Under the pieces are notes generated by a model. The model ran no database searches, was not told where the DNA came from, and saw only the letters and a list, made by a program, of their open reading frames with translations. From the NCBI GenBank assembly GCA_008931825.1, contig QXVZ01024904.1:1-26808 (forward strand): DNA of 26,808 bases, given 5' to 3'. Of this stretch, positions 18,187-26,808 are shown piece after piece. Position 1 is the first letter of the stretch; each line of letters opens with the position of its first letter. Origin of the DNA: Phallusia fumigata. Lineage: Eukaryota; Chordata; Ascidiacea; Phlebobranchia; Ascidiidae. The position numbers and the translations under genes are program-made.

Positions 18187-18595
18187 AAAACAAACACACA
18201 AACCAGAACCTTGAAAAGCAACTGTCCCAACGCAGTCTGTATTGTCTATTGAAGTAATAGAATCCATCCATTGTTTATAATTCCACCTTCCATTGTGATG
18301 AGGGATGGGCAAAATGAAACTAAAGACTTTGGTTGCGTCATAGTATTCATTCAATTTGCGGTAAGAGGCTTTATCACGTAATGTCCCAGGTACCTGGAAC
18401 ATGATGTGAATTTGAAATACTGCTTGTAACGTAAGCTACCTGATTATTCTTGTGATGTAATGGTTCTAAATTAAAATCATCAGTCTCGGGATGTTTTCTG
18501 CCACTCAGAAGGAGCCAGCTTTGCCTTACAACAGGAAATATAAGTTTTTCCGCACAATGCACAACCCCTCGTGCAACAACAAGAATCTCTTGCAT
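18187..18595 (-). CDS. Unrecognised gene, two exons seen (possibly partial)
   Basis: The first exon is 18440-18595 from the first in-frame ATG (MQEILVVARGVVHCAEKLIF), or longer if it has an upstream acceptor near 18624. The second is 18187-18393, with a good acceptor and phase-0 join, reading VPGTLRDKASYRKLNEYYDA, VFSFILPIPHHNGRWNYKQW and DCVGTVAFQ. The regular amino-acid mix, conserved-looking Trp/Tyr/His clusters and clean splice sites argue that it is real. I cannot name the family. The 3' end is uncertain: a weak donor (gttctg) follows, or the frame reads on to a stop at 18148. There is little room before the receptor start at 17934, so the gene is short or shares the region. Upstream open frame to 18661 begins at TTG, not ATG. 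Confidence 0.55.
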
Positions 18596-18826
18596 ACCAG
18601 TGGGTCCCGCCAGATTTAAAACTTTTTGCCGCTGCAGTTTTTTATTTGACGAAGGAAACAAATTAACTTAGATTCTATTTTGTATCATTTACAGTTCGAC
18701 GGGGCTTGTCAGGTCATAAACAAGTCCATTAACATTTTCCATTTGTTTGCTGTTTTTATCAATGTTTTGAAGGCTTTGTTTTTTTCTGAAAAATACGGTG
18801 CGTGGTTTTGTTCCACACCCACAGCA

Positions 18827-18972
18827 CACGTGACTTCGCTGACCAATCAGAATGTCAATTAAATCATTGTGTTTTTGACTGCAGAAACACGGATAAATTT
18901 AACAGTGACGTTGAAAGACGATCCGTGCTCTGTCAAGTCAAGTGACGTGACACGCGAAAGGCGTGACGTTAC
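18827..18972. promoter_or_regulatory. Promoter-like cluster: CACGTG, CCAAT and three TGACGT-type sites
   Basis: CACGTG lies at 18827, CCAATCAG at about 18842, and TGACGT or TGACGTGAC-type sites near 18906, 18942 and 18964. This is about 230-370 bases upstream of the first ATG of the unrecognised minus-strand gene. TGACGT is the CREB/ATF half site in animals, and CCAAT and E-boxes are common proximal promoter sites. Function is inferred from position and clustering only. Confidence 0.4.
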
Positions 18973-21390
18973 AAACAAACATCGCTTCAATAAAAATTTT
19001 GCAGCGTAGGCGTGTGAGTGCATATCTTACTTTGCGTGTTCATGATCTTATTCAGCCGATTGTGCTACAAACATTGCCACAAAATTACCTACAAATTGAC
19101 AACACTGACCAGTATGTCCAGCCAGTACACACATTCACTAAAAAATCTGAATTTTAATGACAATTCAAAAGCGTCATGGTTTTTGTTAACTTTTCCTTCA
19201 ATCGACGTACAGATTCGAATCTGACCGCTTATGCACAAAATAGTAGTCGTCTATAAAAGTATTGTCATTTTTAAAAGGTCGCAATAGTAAAGCTTTATAT
19301 ATTTGTAAAATAGAGCGATAAAGTTTAAGTTTAACGTTGGCAAAGTTCTATCTGGTGTTCTTTCATTAAAATTTGGCCCCACTGATCAAAACCGCGTTTA
19401 AGCAAACGCGAACAAAGAAGTTGCATTGATCGTTTACTTGCTGTACGGTTTAATCGTGTGGGCCTTTATGTTAAAGCGTCTGTCATTAACCAATTATGTA
19501 TACGATTGCAAACAATTCATTAAACAAGCCCTTAGCGAGCGTACCGCCATATAGACAAAGCTGTCCGCACATGAACATCACTGGTGAGAAGTTTCTGGGA
19601 AACTAATGGTTTTACCGTTGAACATATCCTGATATTGGGACATAAAAAATCCCAACAACGACTTCATATTATCGGAGTCATGATGGGTTGACTGATTTCA
19701 TACATTGCTTAATAGAGCAATAAACCGTAATTTCCACTGAAAAAGTTTTATCCCGTGTTCATTGAGCCAATTTTATTTGAAGGCCACCTCGGTGTCCTTG
19801 GCTGTGGGTTTTCGTCTATCTATTACAGCTGTAAACCTTCATCACAGTTGTTTTTTGTTTTAAGTCAATTGAGTTGGTCGAACTGTCAGTTCCCGTTCAG
19901 GTTTGCTTTCTTGTTTCTGCCAAGTTTGACGATGGCGTCTTTATGGTTACTACAATTCGGTGCCCCCTGATTAAATTCTACTGTATTTTAGCAATGACCG
20001 TCAAATATTACGCTACTGACGGGTTCAGTGAAAACCATGTGTACAAAGTACTCCCCAGGTGAATCCATGCAACAGATGCAACATCCGCATTATAGACAAT
20101 ACTAGTGGGGAAATTTCGGGGAAATAATTTGTTTTATTATTGAACATATCCTGACATTGCAGCATGAAAAAATCACAACAACGGTTTAATTACAGGGGTA
20201 GTGGCGTTACGACACCACAGTGGTGTTTGTGATATTTGGTTTGGCGAAAAGCAAAGTTTTAGAAATTGCCGAATCGATGAATATTCATGAATACTTCCTC
20301 TTTCAGTTTATGTATCGGTAATGACTGCGCCCGCAGCATACTGTAAACTACCTAGCACCATAAACAGGTTTAAACCAGTGGAATAAAGATGTATAGCGCG
20401 CTGTACAGTGGCTGAATCCAGCAGCTATGAACATTTTCAAATACCACTATTTACGCATCTGCTAGTTGTTTAAACCTTAAAATATCTTCATGGACTTTGT
20501 TTGTTTTTTGCACAAAACAGTTTTTGTTATATTAGTGCTTTTTAGTTTTCCCCCCTAAATATAAAAATATTTTGGCCCCAACGGGTTTCCTGATGGATTT
20601 CACGGATAAAACATCCTGATAAATTTGTGCAAAAAAAGGAAAGTAAAATATTCCAACTTATCCCGATTTCTAAAGTTTATCTCAGCAAAAAAAGCAGGCA
20701 CAACTAATTTGGGAAACCGGGATTAGAAACAACTGAAGTGGGCAGTCGAAACCAAAACTGTTTACAGGTTTCCAAAAAATCGAAACGCTAATAACGCTAT
20801 CAACAATATTTATTAAACGGTTTACCAATCACATTTGTTTGCCGTTAAACGAAGCGAAAGATAGTAATTTACCCACGATATTTCTTAACACCAAGCTGCA
20901 TAACTTATATCGTAAAAAATAGTAAAGTATTTTGCGCCATGGTCGTTTGTGTGTGTGTTTAATGCAATTCTGTCGCAACATTTAAGTCATCTATGTTTGT
21001 CATGTGACGAATGGGAGAACTTTCGAATGACTTGGGGAAAGCACCGACAACAAAATATTGGTTTCTATGGGAAAGCGTACATATCCAATGAGCGAGAGTG
21101 CAAATCTACTGTAAGAATATGCCATGTTTTTCAGTTGTAGACAAGTAACAAGTATTTGATGCATTTATTTACGTTCGAATGTTTAATATGTATTTATTCT
21201 GAATGAAATGGAATTAACAATTTTTTAAATCTTTTTTGCAAGAAGAACGAGTATTTAGTTTTTGCGTGACTATCGCGGCCAAGGGGAAGTAATATCTAAG
21301 GACACCACCAGCGAAGTGAAACAAAACTTTTGATTATTTATCTGGTTTTATACATTCATTTTCGAGCAGTATATGCGTTACTGATAAAAA
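18973..21390. other. Intergenic region between divergent genes
   Basis: No frame here has splice-site support or recognisable domains. The region includes a diverged direct repeat (19581-19663 and 20101-20184). It separates the minus-strand gene at 18.6 kb from the plus-strand nicotinamidase, so it should contain both promoters. Confidence 0.6.
19581..20184. repeat. Diverged direct repeat about 520 bases apart
   Basis: Both copies share TTGAACATATCCTGA, then ATTG, CAT(A/G)AAAAAATC and CAACAACG, preceded by a GGGGAAA/TGGGAAA stretch. Copy 1 is about 19581-19663 and copy 2 about 20101-20184. They may be duplicated regulatory sequence or a degraded repeat element. Confidence 0.6.
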
Positions 21391-23723
21391 ATGAGCCAGA
21401 AAAAGTGTTGCTTGTTGGTTGTTGACATGCAAAATGACTTCATAGTGGGATCTCTTGCTATGAAAGACTGCCCAGCTAAACAGGTAACTTTGAGTCTATT
21501 GCTTTTCATTTGAAAAAACTTGCTGAACATTTTTTAAACCTTCAAGTCTATCTTGTTTATATTTTCTATATTTTAGGGAAAAAAATAACCAACAAGTTTG
21601 TATTGTAACACTAAAATTAGAAACTGACAAAATGTGACAAAAACGTATTTGCTGCAGTTTAAAACTTTGTCAAATTGTTGGCAGCTTGGTTTAGTCAAAA
21701 TATTTCCAACAGTTAGACAAAATATCTTACAATGATCAGTAAAAATTACTTTTCAGAATGTCATCGTCACAAGCCATTTTACATAAAACCTAGTTCTCTT
21801 TACAATTCAACAATGTTCCAGACAACAAATCAGTGTTGCAATAATATTTGGAATATTTTCTTGTATTCAGGATGGAATTCACACCATTCACGTTGTCAAC
21901 AAACTTGTCTCTTTACCACACTGGGACTTAATTGTCTACACCAAGGACTGGCACCCTGCTGACCATATTTCGTTTGTTACCAATGCCTATAAGTTCGAGC
22001 AACATGAGGATTCAACAGTGAGTGTGTTGTAAATGTATTTCAAACAACTTGCTGTGATAAATTACACTCTATTACTGTTATGTAATTATTTTCACCATGT
22101 TAATGCATTGGGTTTGCATACACTTGTACATAACCCTAGCGGTTGTACTGAAGGGAATGTCCTCTGTGCCTGTGGTGACATTACACTTAAGTTTTATTTT
22201 ATCCAGCCCAGATTTTAAACTTTTTAGTTTGGTTTGGAAAATTCATGTATGAAAGTTGTTGTGCCAAAATCAATGTTATATATGCCTCCCAAGGCACTTG
22301 TGAGTAAATTACCACTACTTTTATGCAAACACTTCTGTTTGGCAGATCAAAATAGTCAAATAATTTGTCTGCTGTAGGTTGACACAACTACTGCTGAGGT
22401 TTACGACACAGTGGTCTTCAATGTCGAAGGAAACAAACGAAGAGAACAAACTTTGTGGCCTCCTCACTGCATACAATCTTCATGGGGATCGGAACTACAC
22501 AGTGATCTACTGGTAATGACTTCGCATTTACTGTACCTAATCAGTTTATGAAATTGATAGTATGTTGGTTATGAACATTGAATATTCTTAGGTAAATCAT
22601 GTTTGAGTTGTTGTTGCATATGCATGTCTTGCCATTGTTTGTTGGGAAAAAAATGTCGGACTGTTTATCGTATTGTATCTCGATTGTTTTGTTTAGATCG
22701 CCAACGGAAGTCACATCGTAAACAAAGGCATGGACAAGCATATTGATGCTTACTCTGCATTTTTTGACAACCAGCGCTTACAAGAAACAGAACTTAGAGA
22801 ATTGTTACAGAAAAACGGAATCACGCATGTTTTTGTGTGCGGTGTTGCAACAGATATTTGCGTCAACTTTACCGTACAGGACAGTCTGGATTTGGGATTT
22901 GAGGTAATTTGTTTTCCAACAACTTTTTTGAAAGTGCTGTAGAACTATGTCTGAACCTGTTTGGTACATGTTCAAATCAGTCATCTCAAAGTAGTGTTAA
23001 ATGACTTAATTTTACAATATTAAATATGACAGACGACTTATCTGTTGATAAGATAAATTACTGACAGTGCATTGTAAAAATTATTTGTTTGTGAACAGTA
23101 TTTAGCAGTGCAAAAGTTTTTGATGTTGAATCATAAAATAAAACATTTATATTCCCACATACCTTTCAGACATATCTGGTTGAGGATGGATGTGCTGGAG
23201 TCAGTTGGGAAAAAATTGAAACAGAAACCAAAAAAATGGTTGAAAAGAAAGCCCATGTTATGCAAAGCGAACAGGTGATTAATTAAAAATCCAACAAACT
23301 AACAGAGAAGGGTTATCACCAGGCATTTGGGTGTTTGTTTGTTTGAATGCATGTAAATTTATAAGTTTCTTCTCATCTTTGACACATATAAAAACAAAAA
23401 TATTTGAACATACAAAATCTGGGATGATATAATCCAATTATAACATGGTATACAAGTGCTAATGTTGTTACAAAACTTTTTATTTCTACCCCTGTAAAGA
23501 ACCTGATGGATTTTAATTACACATTTTCCAAAAAATAACAAATTACAACTTGATGCCATAAAAAGTGGTATTTGAAATAAAACAACAACAAAACATTAGA
23601 GAACACCCAGGTTTTGGTGTAAGAAGTGGGATAAAAGATTTTTGTTCAACTCAGGTTTCTGGTGAGGTGGAAAAACTACATGGCATGAAAACACAAGTTC
23701 CTCTTCCATCCAACCATGAATGA
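21391..23723 (+). CDS. Nicotinamidase (isochorismatase-fold), six exons
   Basis: It hydrolyses nicotinamide to nicotinic acid plus ammonia in NAD+ salvage, in the cytosol or nucleus. Exons are 21391-21483, 21871-22017, 22378-22512, 22697-22903, 23170-23274 and 23655-23723; all joins are phase 0 and the protein is 251 residues. Catalytic residues by family alignment are Asp12 in LLVVDMQNDF, Lys135 in IVNKG and Cys180 in GVATDICV. Metal ligands are Asp57 and His59 in DWHP and His110 in WPPHC. The ATG at 21391 fits the usual distance to VVDMQNDF. If the last intron is kept, translation ends at 23286 after VIN, giving 232 residues; both lengths are normal for the family. Vertebrates lack this enzyme and use NAMPT, whereas flies and worms have it. 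Confidence 0.93.
21484..21870 (+). other. Nicotinamidase intron 1
   Basis: 387 bases with a clear donor (gtaactt) and acceptor (ttgtattcag). No further exon or element is visible. Confidence 0.8.
22018..22377 (+). other. Nicotinamidase intron 2
   Basis: 360 bases with donor gtgagtg and acceptor gctgtag. Nothing else is seen. Confidence 0.8.
23275..23654 (+). other. Nicotinamidase intron 5 or alternative 3' end
   Basis: It begins with GTGATT, an acceptable donor, and ends TTCAACTCAG. Reading through gives three residues and TAA at 23284-23286. An AATAAA at about 23576 could serve the short form. Confidence 0.5.
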
Positions 23724-25250
23724 CGGAAGATTTGTCAGATATGGGCAGACAATGCAATGAAGAATGCAGTAGCATCCGGCAAAACAGACTGTGATTTGTT
23801 TGCATTACTAAGTTAAACACTTGGACCTAACACAAAGTATGTTTGCTCATTAAATATGACTGGAAATTTTTGTCGTTTTGACTTTTCAGAGTGCTGCTTA
23901 GCTGTTTGTGCTAAGTTGCTCTAAAAAGTTTTTTATACTCCCCTTGTCAGGCATACAATTAATACACATCAAATTATTTTTGCATAAAAAACAAATCATG
24001 CAAACAAAAATTAATGTGTTTCTGATTTTAAATAGGATTGTCTTTATAAACTGAAGTAAATAAATTGTGTTTTTGTTATCTGGGGTTCAGCTTTGTTTAG
24101 AATTTGCTCCAAATAAAAATTGCAACTGTTACTGAAATTGCAAAGTTACATATTTTCGGCCGTGGTGGAGCCCAAGTAACTAAATGATAAAATGTTGTAA
24201 CTGTTGAATCAACTAACCAACATTTTAATGGAGCACTGTCACATGTTGTTGGGATTTATATTTTGAATTTGTAGCTGTGACTATTTCTTGTAGAATGGTT
24301 TATCGCTTCATTGTAAATTCAGTTTGTTATTTTTTAGAATTTGTAGTTCATGTCACTAAATTGCTAATGTCACCAATACCTATTTTTTTCAACATAAATT
24401 TGGAAAAGTTTTCACCTTAAAAGAACTCTAGCTATCCACAATAACACAGTTTTGAATATTTAGAAATATTTCATCTCACCAACACAACGGGCTCATATTC
24501 ATTTTCTAATATTGCTGAATGTCTAAATTTTTCACTTCAGTTTCACTGCAATATTTTTAATTCGATTTTTACCTGTGTTTCAAAAATGTGGAAGTGAAAC
24601 TACATGTTTTTGATCGCACGAAATGGCCACTATCATACATGGCAGTTCTTTCATGACATGGCCAACATTCACATTTTTACTTACTTGAACTGTCTGAAAG
24701 TTTTAAAAATATTTATTGAGGTAGAAATACCTGCCACCAAAGTCTATCTGTTTGAATTCAATTCCATTGTGTCTTATTGTGTGAAATCGTAAGTCAATTT
24801 ATGTGTTGTTGGTTGCATATTTTTGTGCCCAATTTACCCAAAGTAAATAATTAGTGTCTGATGGCTTGTTTTTATTTTATTGTATTATGTTTACTGTGAA
24901 TTTGCCCTTGTAAATTGCAGCGATTTCGTCAATGTAATAAATATTTTGTAGATTCGTGTTTTGCCCCCTGTACATTACATATTTTTGTCGGAGTAAATAA
25001 GTTGTGAGGAGTTGCAGTGAGACGCACAATGTTGGCAACTGCCAACTGCAAATATAGGTGACTGTGTTTTATAATGGAACAGGCGTATCAGGTTGACGGC
25101 AAAAGTAATTCCATAGCCACCACTAAAGGCGAAGATTTTCGCGAAACGATTACGTTACGCCTGATTGACGTGTTGAGTTGAGTTTATTTCGCTCTGTGAA
25201 AGAAAGCATAGCGAGACAATATCACTAAATCAATCACCAAGCCGGAAATA

Positions 25251-25266
25251 GGGGGGGGGGGGGGGG
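25251..25266. repeat. Poly-G run of 16
   Basis: Sixteen consecutive G within a CG-richer stretch upstream of the SLC10 gene. It could form quadruplex structure. The exact length may be a sequencing estimate. Confidence 0.85.
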
Positions 25267-25609
25267 ACGTTATGAGGCGCAAAAATGTTAAGGGCACAAT
25301 TGGTGGATCAAGGTCGAACGCGGTACAGCTACACCGTCATTACAAGGCGTTATGTGACGGGGCTCACAAGAGAGTGAGTTTGGCGCAATATGAGAAACAC
25401 GACCGGGGAAGGGGGTGACGTAGCAAGAAGGATCACGTGACAAAATAATTTCCTGGCTGGCAGCGTGGAAAACTATGTGCAACATTTGGGGAATTTGTGA
25501 GCGGCAATTTTAGTTTTGCGTTAAGTTTACACGCTGTAATTTTGTATTTGCATAAGCATCTTATCAGCCAACACTCGTTGTAACTTTCTTAGATTAATTT
25601 GTAACATTC

Positions 25610-25610
25610 N
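25610..25610. other. Ambiguous base, possible assembly gap
   Basis: Intergenic single 'n'. Unlike the other three, nothing nearby shows whether bases are missing. Confidence 0.5.
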
Positions 25611-25871
25611 TGTTATGTGCATAAAAGCTCAGTGGGTTAACTTTCCATGCTTGTGGATTCTTAAAACTCCACTTTGCTTAGCTTGTGATTTACATTAAAA
25701 ATGAAAAAAGTCGTGTGGGCTTTACTTTGCTTAGCTTACAAATAAAGCAAGTTTTGTGACGTTAAAACGTTACGGCAATTATGTTTCAATAAGGCATATG
25801 TTTAAGCCCGTGTCTTATTTATTACTAAAGCAAAGTTTTAAGTTTTCCATTTTGTTTTTTTAGTTCCGACA

Positions 25872-26562
25872 ATGGCGGAGTACTGCGCTCGCGTCGATGA
25901 CGTCACAACTAGAATCCCAGAATGTTCCGCACAAAAACAAGCAAACTACAGGTTGGAAAACTGTTTATACAGAAAACTTGCTGAGAGGAATGCCTTTGAT
26001 GTCGTAACTATAAAATTATTATTTGCAGTCGTGCGCTTAGCCTTGCGCTGATCGGATGTGTGGCGATCGTGATGTTCGCGATGGGATGCAACGTGCAAGT
26101 TGAGAAACTCAAAAACAGAATTGTTCGGCCGTGGGGAATCCTCATTGGTGAGAAAACATTCTAGTTTTTTGTGGTTTGCACGAAACATATAAACGCTGGT
26201 CATAGTTTGGATTTGACTTTTACTGCTGGATTACTATTGCTGATCGAAAAATGACGTAAAAGTACACCTCAACGGCATACTTCAAAATTAGACTATATTC
26301 TTCGCCGGTTTGAGTAAATTTAAGAATGGTCAGGGACATCCGAAAAAAAGAGCGAAAGGAATTGTAATTGCAAATATTTAAACTTTTTGTATCCAGGTTT
26401 CCTGTGTCAGTTCGGTATCATGCCACTCTGTGCGTTCATACTCGCCACCCTGATGGGAATAACCCAATCAAAAGCGCTGGTTGTTCTGATCATGGGATGT
26501 CTACCTGGTGGCAATGCTTCCAACTTAATCGCCTACTGGGTCAACGGAGATATGGACCTCAG
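25872..26562 (+). CDS. SLC10-family sodium/bile-acid symporter, 5' part (three exons; continues beyond window)
   Basis: SLC10 carriers move bile acids or steroid conjugates with Na+ across the plasma membrane. Exons are 25872-25951, 26029-26147 and 26397-26562, with phases 2, 1 and 2. After a hydrophilic N-terminus without a signal peptide come three hydrophobic segments: [35 protein letters not shown] and [17 protein letters not shown]. The last holds the family motif GC(x)PGG(x)xSN, followed by [12 protein letters not shown]. The closest resemblance I can name is the ileal/hepatic carrier group (SLC10A1/A2). About a third of the usual 350 residues is present. The substrate cannot be fixed from this part; tunicates may use bile alcohol sulphates or other steroids. 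Confidence 0.92.
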
Positions 26563-26808
26563 GTATTTAAATATGTTTGTAAAAATATTCGTTTAGGCGT
26601 GTTGAAAAGCGAAATATCTTAAACCAAAAATAAATAAGAATCGAGTGTCCTGGTTCCGAATCAAACCACAGGGCAGATTAATTTATCGCCAAAGGCCGAC
26701 TGTTTAGTATAACGCCTCTTGTACCTCTCGCTTCATTTAGACAGGTGTCCAAGCAGATTGCCTTAATTGCAAATGGTTTTTGGTTTCTACCGTGGCTGAA
26801 AAGTGTGG
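26563..26808 (+). other. SLC10 intron, possibly reaching a fourth exon
   Basis: A CTTCATTTAG acceptor at 26731-26740 is followed by an open frame in the right phase to the window end (QVSKQIALIANGFWFLPW). The family expects a VSMTTCSTLLAL-like stretch here and this does not resemble it. It may be chance, or a lineage-specific exon. Confidence 0.3.

Larger units (their letters stand above)
23724..25871. other. Region between nicotinamidase and SLC10 gene
   Basis: AT-rich, with several AATAAA-like signals (for example near 24058, 24844 and 24937) that could end the nicotinamidase transcript. The right half, from about 25000, is richer in CG dinucleotides and includes the poly-G run. This may be promoter-proximal for the SLC10 gene. 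A CATAAAAG sequence at about 25619 resembles a TATA box, but it is 250 bases before the ATG. No supported coding sequence. Confidence 0.5.

Noticed and set aside
18596-18661. Extended N-terminus of the unrecognised gene starting at 18661
   Set aside because: The codon there is TTG, not ATG, and a TAA lies in frame just upstream. An acceptor near 18624 or the ATG at 18595 is more likely.
24604-24792. Small plus-strand gene after nicotinamidase
   Set aside because: No splice support, recognisable motif or coding-like composition; it is probably chance in AT-rich DNA.
26741-26808. Fourth exon of the SLC10 gene
   Set aside because: The acceptor and phase fit, but the encoded residues do not resemble the conserved family segment expected next, so it is not counted in the coding feature.
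1-26808. CRISPR array, rRNA, tRNA, or bacterial operon
   Set aside because: Genes are spliced and eukaryotic. No regularly spaced repeat array was seen, and I recognised no tRNA or rRNA gene by eye; a covariance-model scan would be needed to be sure.

Overview
The window looks like a stretch of a compact, AT-rich chordate genome, most probably a tunicate of the Ciona type. This is an inference from short introns with regular GT...AG borders, an SLC10A2-like bile-acid transporter, an invertebrate-type nicotinamidase, and many lectin/Ig modules. No prokaryotic gene structure is present. Every protein-coding gene is broken into small exons, so genes were rebuilt by joining splice borders in phase.

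Positions 153-17934 on the minus strand hold what reads as one very large receptor gene (it could be two or three genes). From its 5' end at 17934 downwards it has: a signal-peptide exon; C-type lectin domain 1 (CTLD1); an unassigned beta-rich domain; Ig1; CTLD2; a second copy of the beta-rich domain; Ig2-Ig12; a divergent CTLD3; and an FN3-like domain. After a sequence gap it continues with an intact receptor-type tyrosine phosphatase domain (D1, with KNRY, WPDHGVP and HCSAGVGRTG) and the start of a second one (D2) that runs off the left edge. Almost all ectodomain modules are bounded by phase-1 introns, so they can be duplicated and shuffled in frame. The CTLD-beta-Ig block exists twice and a three-Ig block exists twice. 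Lectin ectodomains on a receptor tyrosine phosphatase are not an architecture I know from vertebrates. It would be a candidate sugar-sensing signalling receptor for immunity, self-recognition or gamete contact.

Three of the four single 'n' positions (3946, 8431, 16856) fall where a module is interrupted, so they seem to stand for assembly gaps. The gap at 3946 is where the transmembrane segment should be. The gap at 16856 carries the same lectin piece on both sides in two slightly different versions.

Upstream of the receptor, about 18187-18595 on the minus strand, are two coding exons of a gene I do not recognise, followed by a promoter-like stretch with TGACGT, CACGTG and CCAAT motifs. On the plus strand, 21391-23723 is a complete six-exon nicotinamidase (NAD+ salvage) with its catalytic Asp, Lys and Cys and its metal ligands. 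At the right edge, 25872-26562 is the 5' part of an SLC10 sodium/bile-acid symporter.

The introns and intergenic regions contain small transposon-like hairpins, a hAT-type non-autonomous element, short tandem repeats, a perfect 46-bp inverted repeat and a diverged direct repeat.
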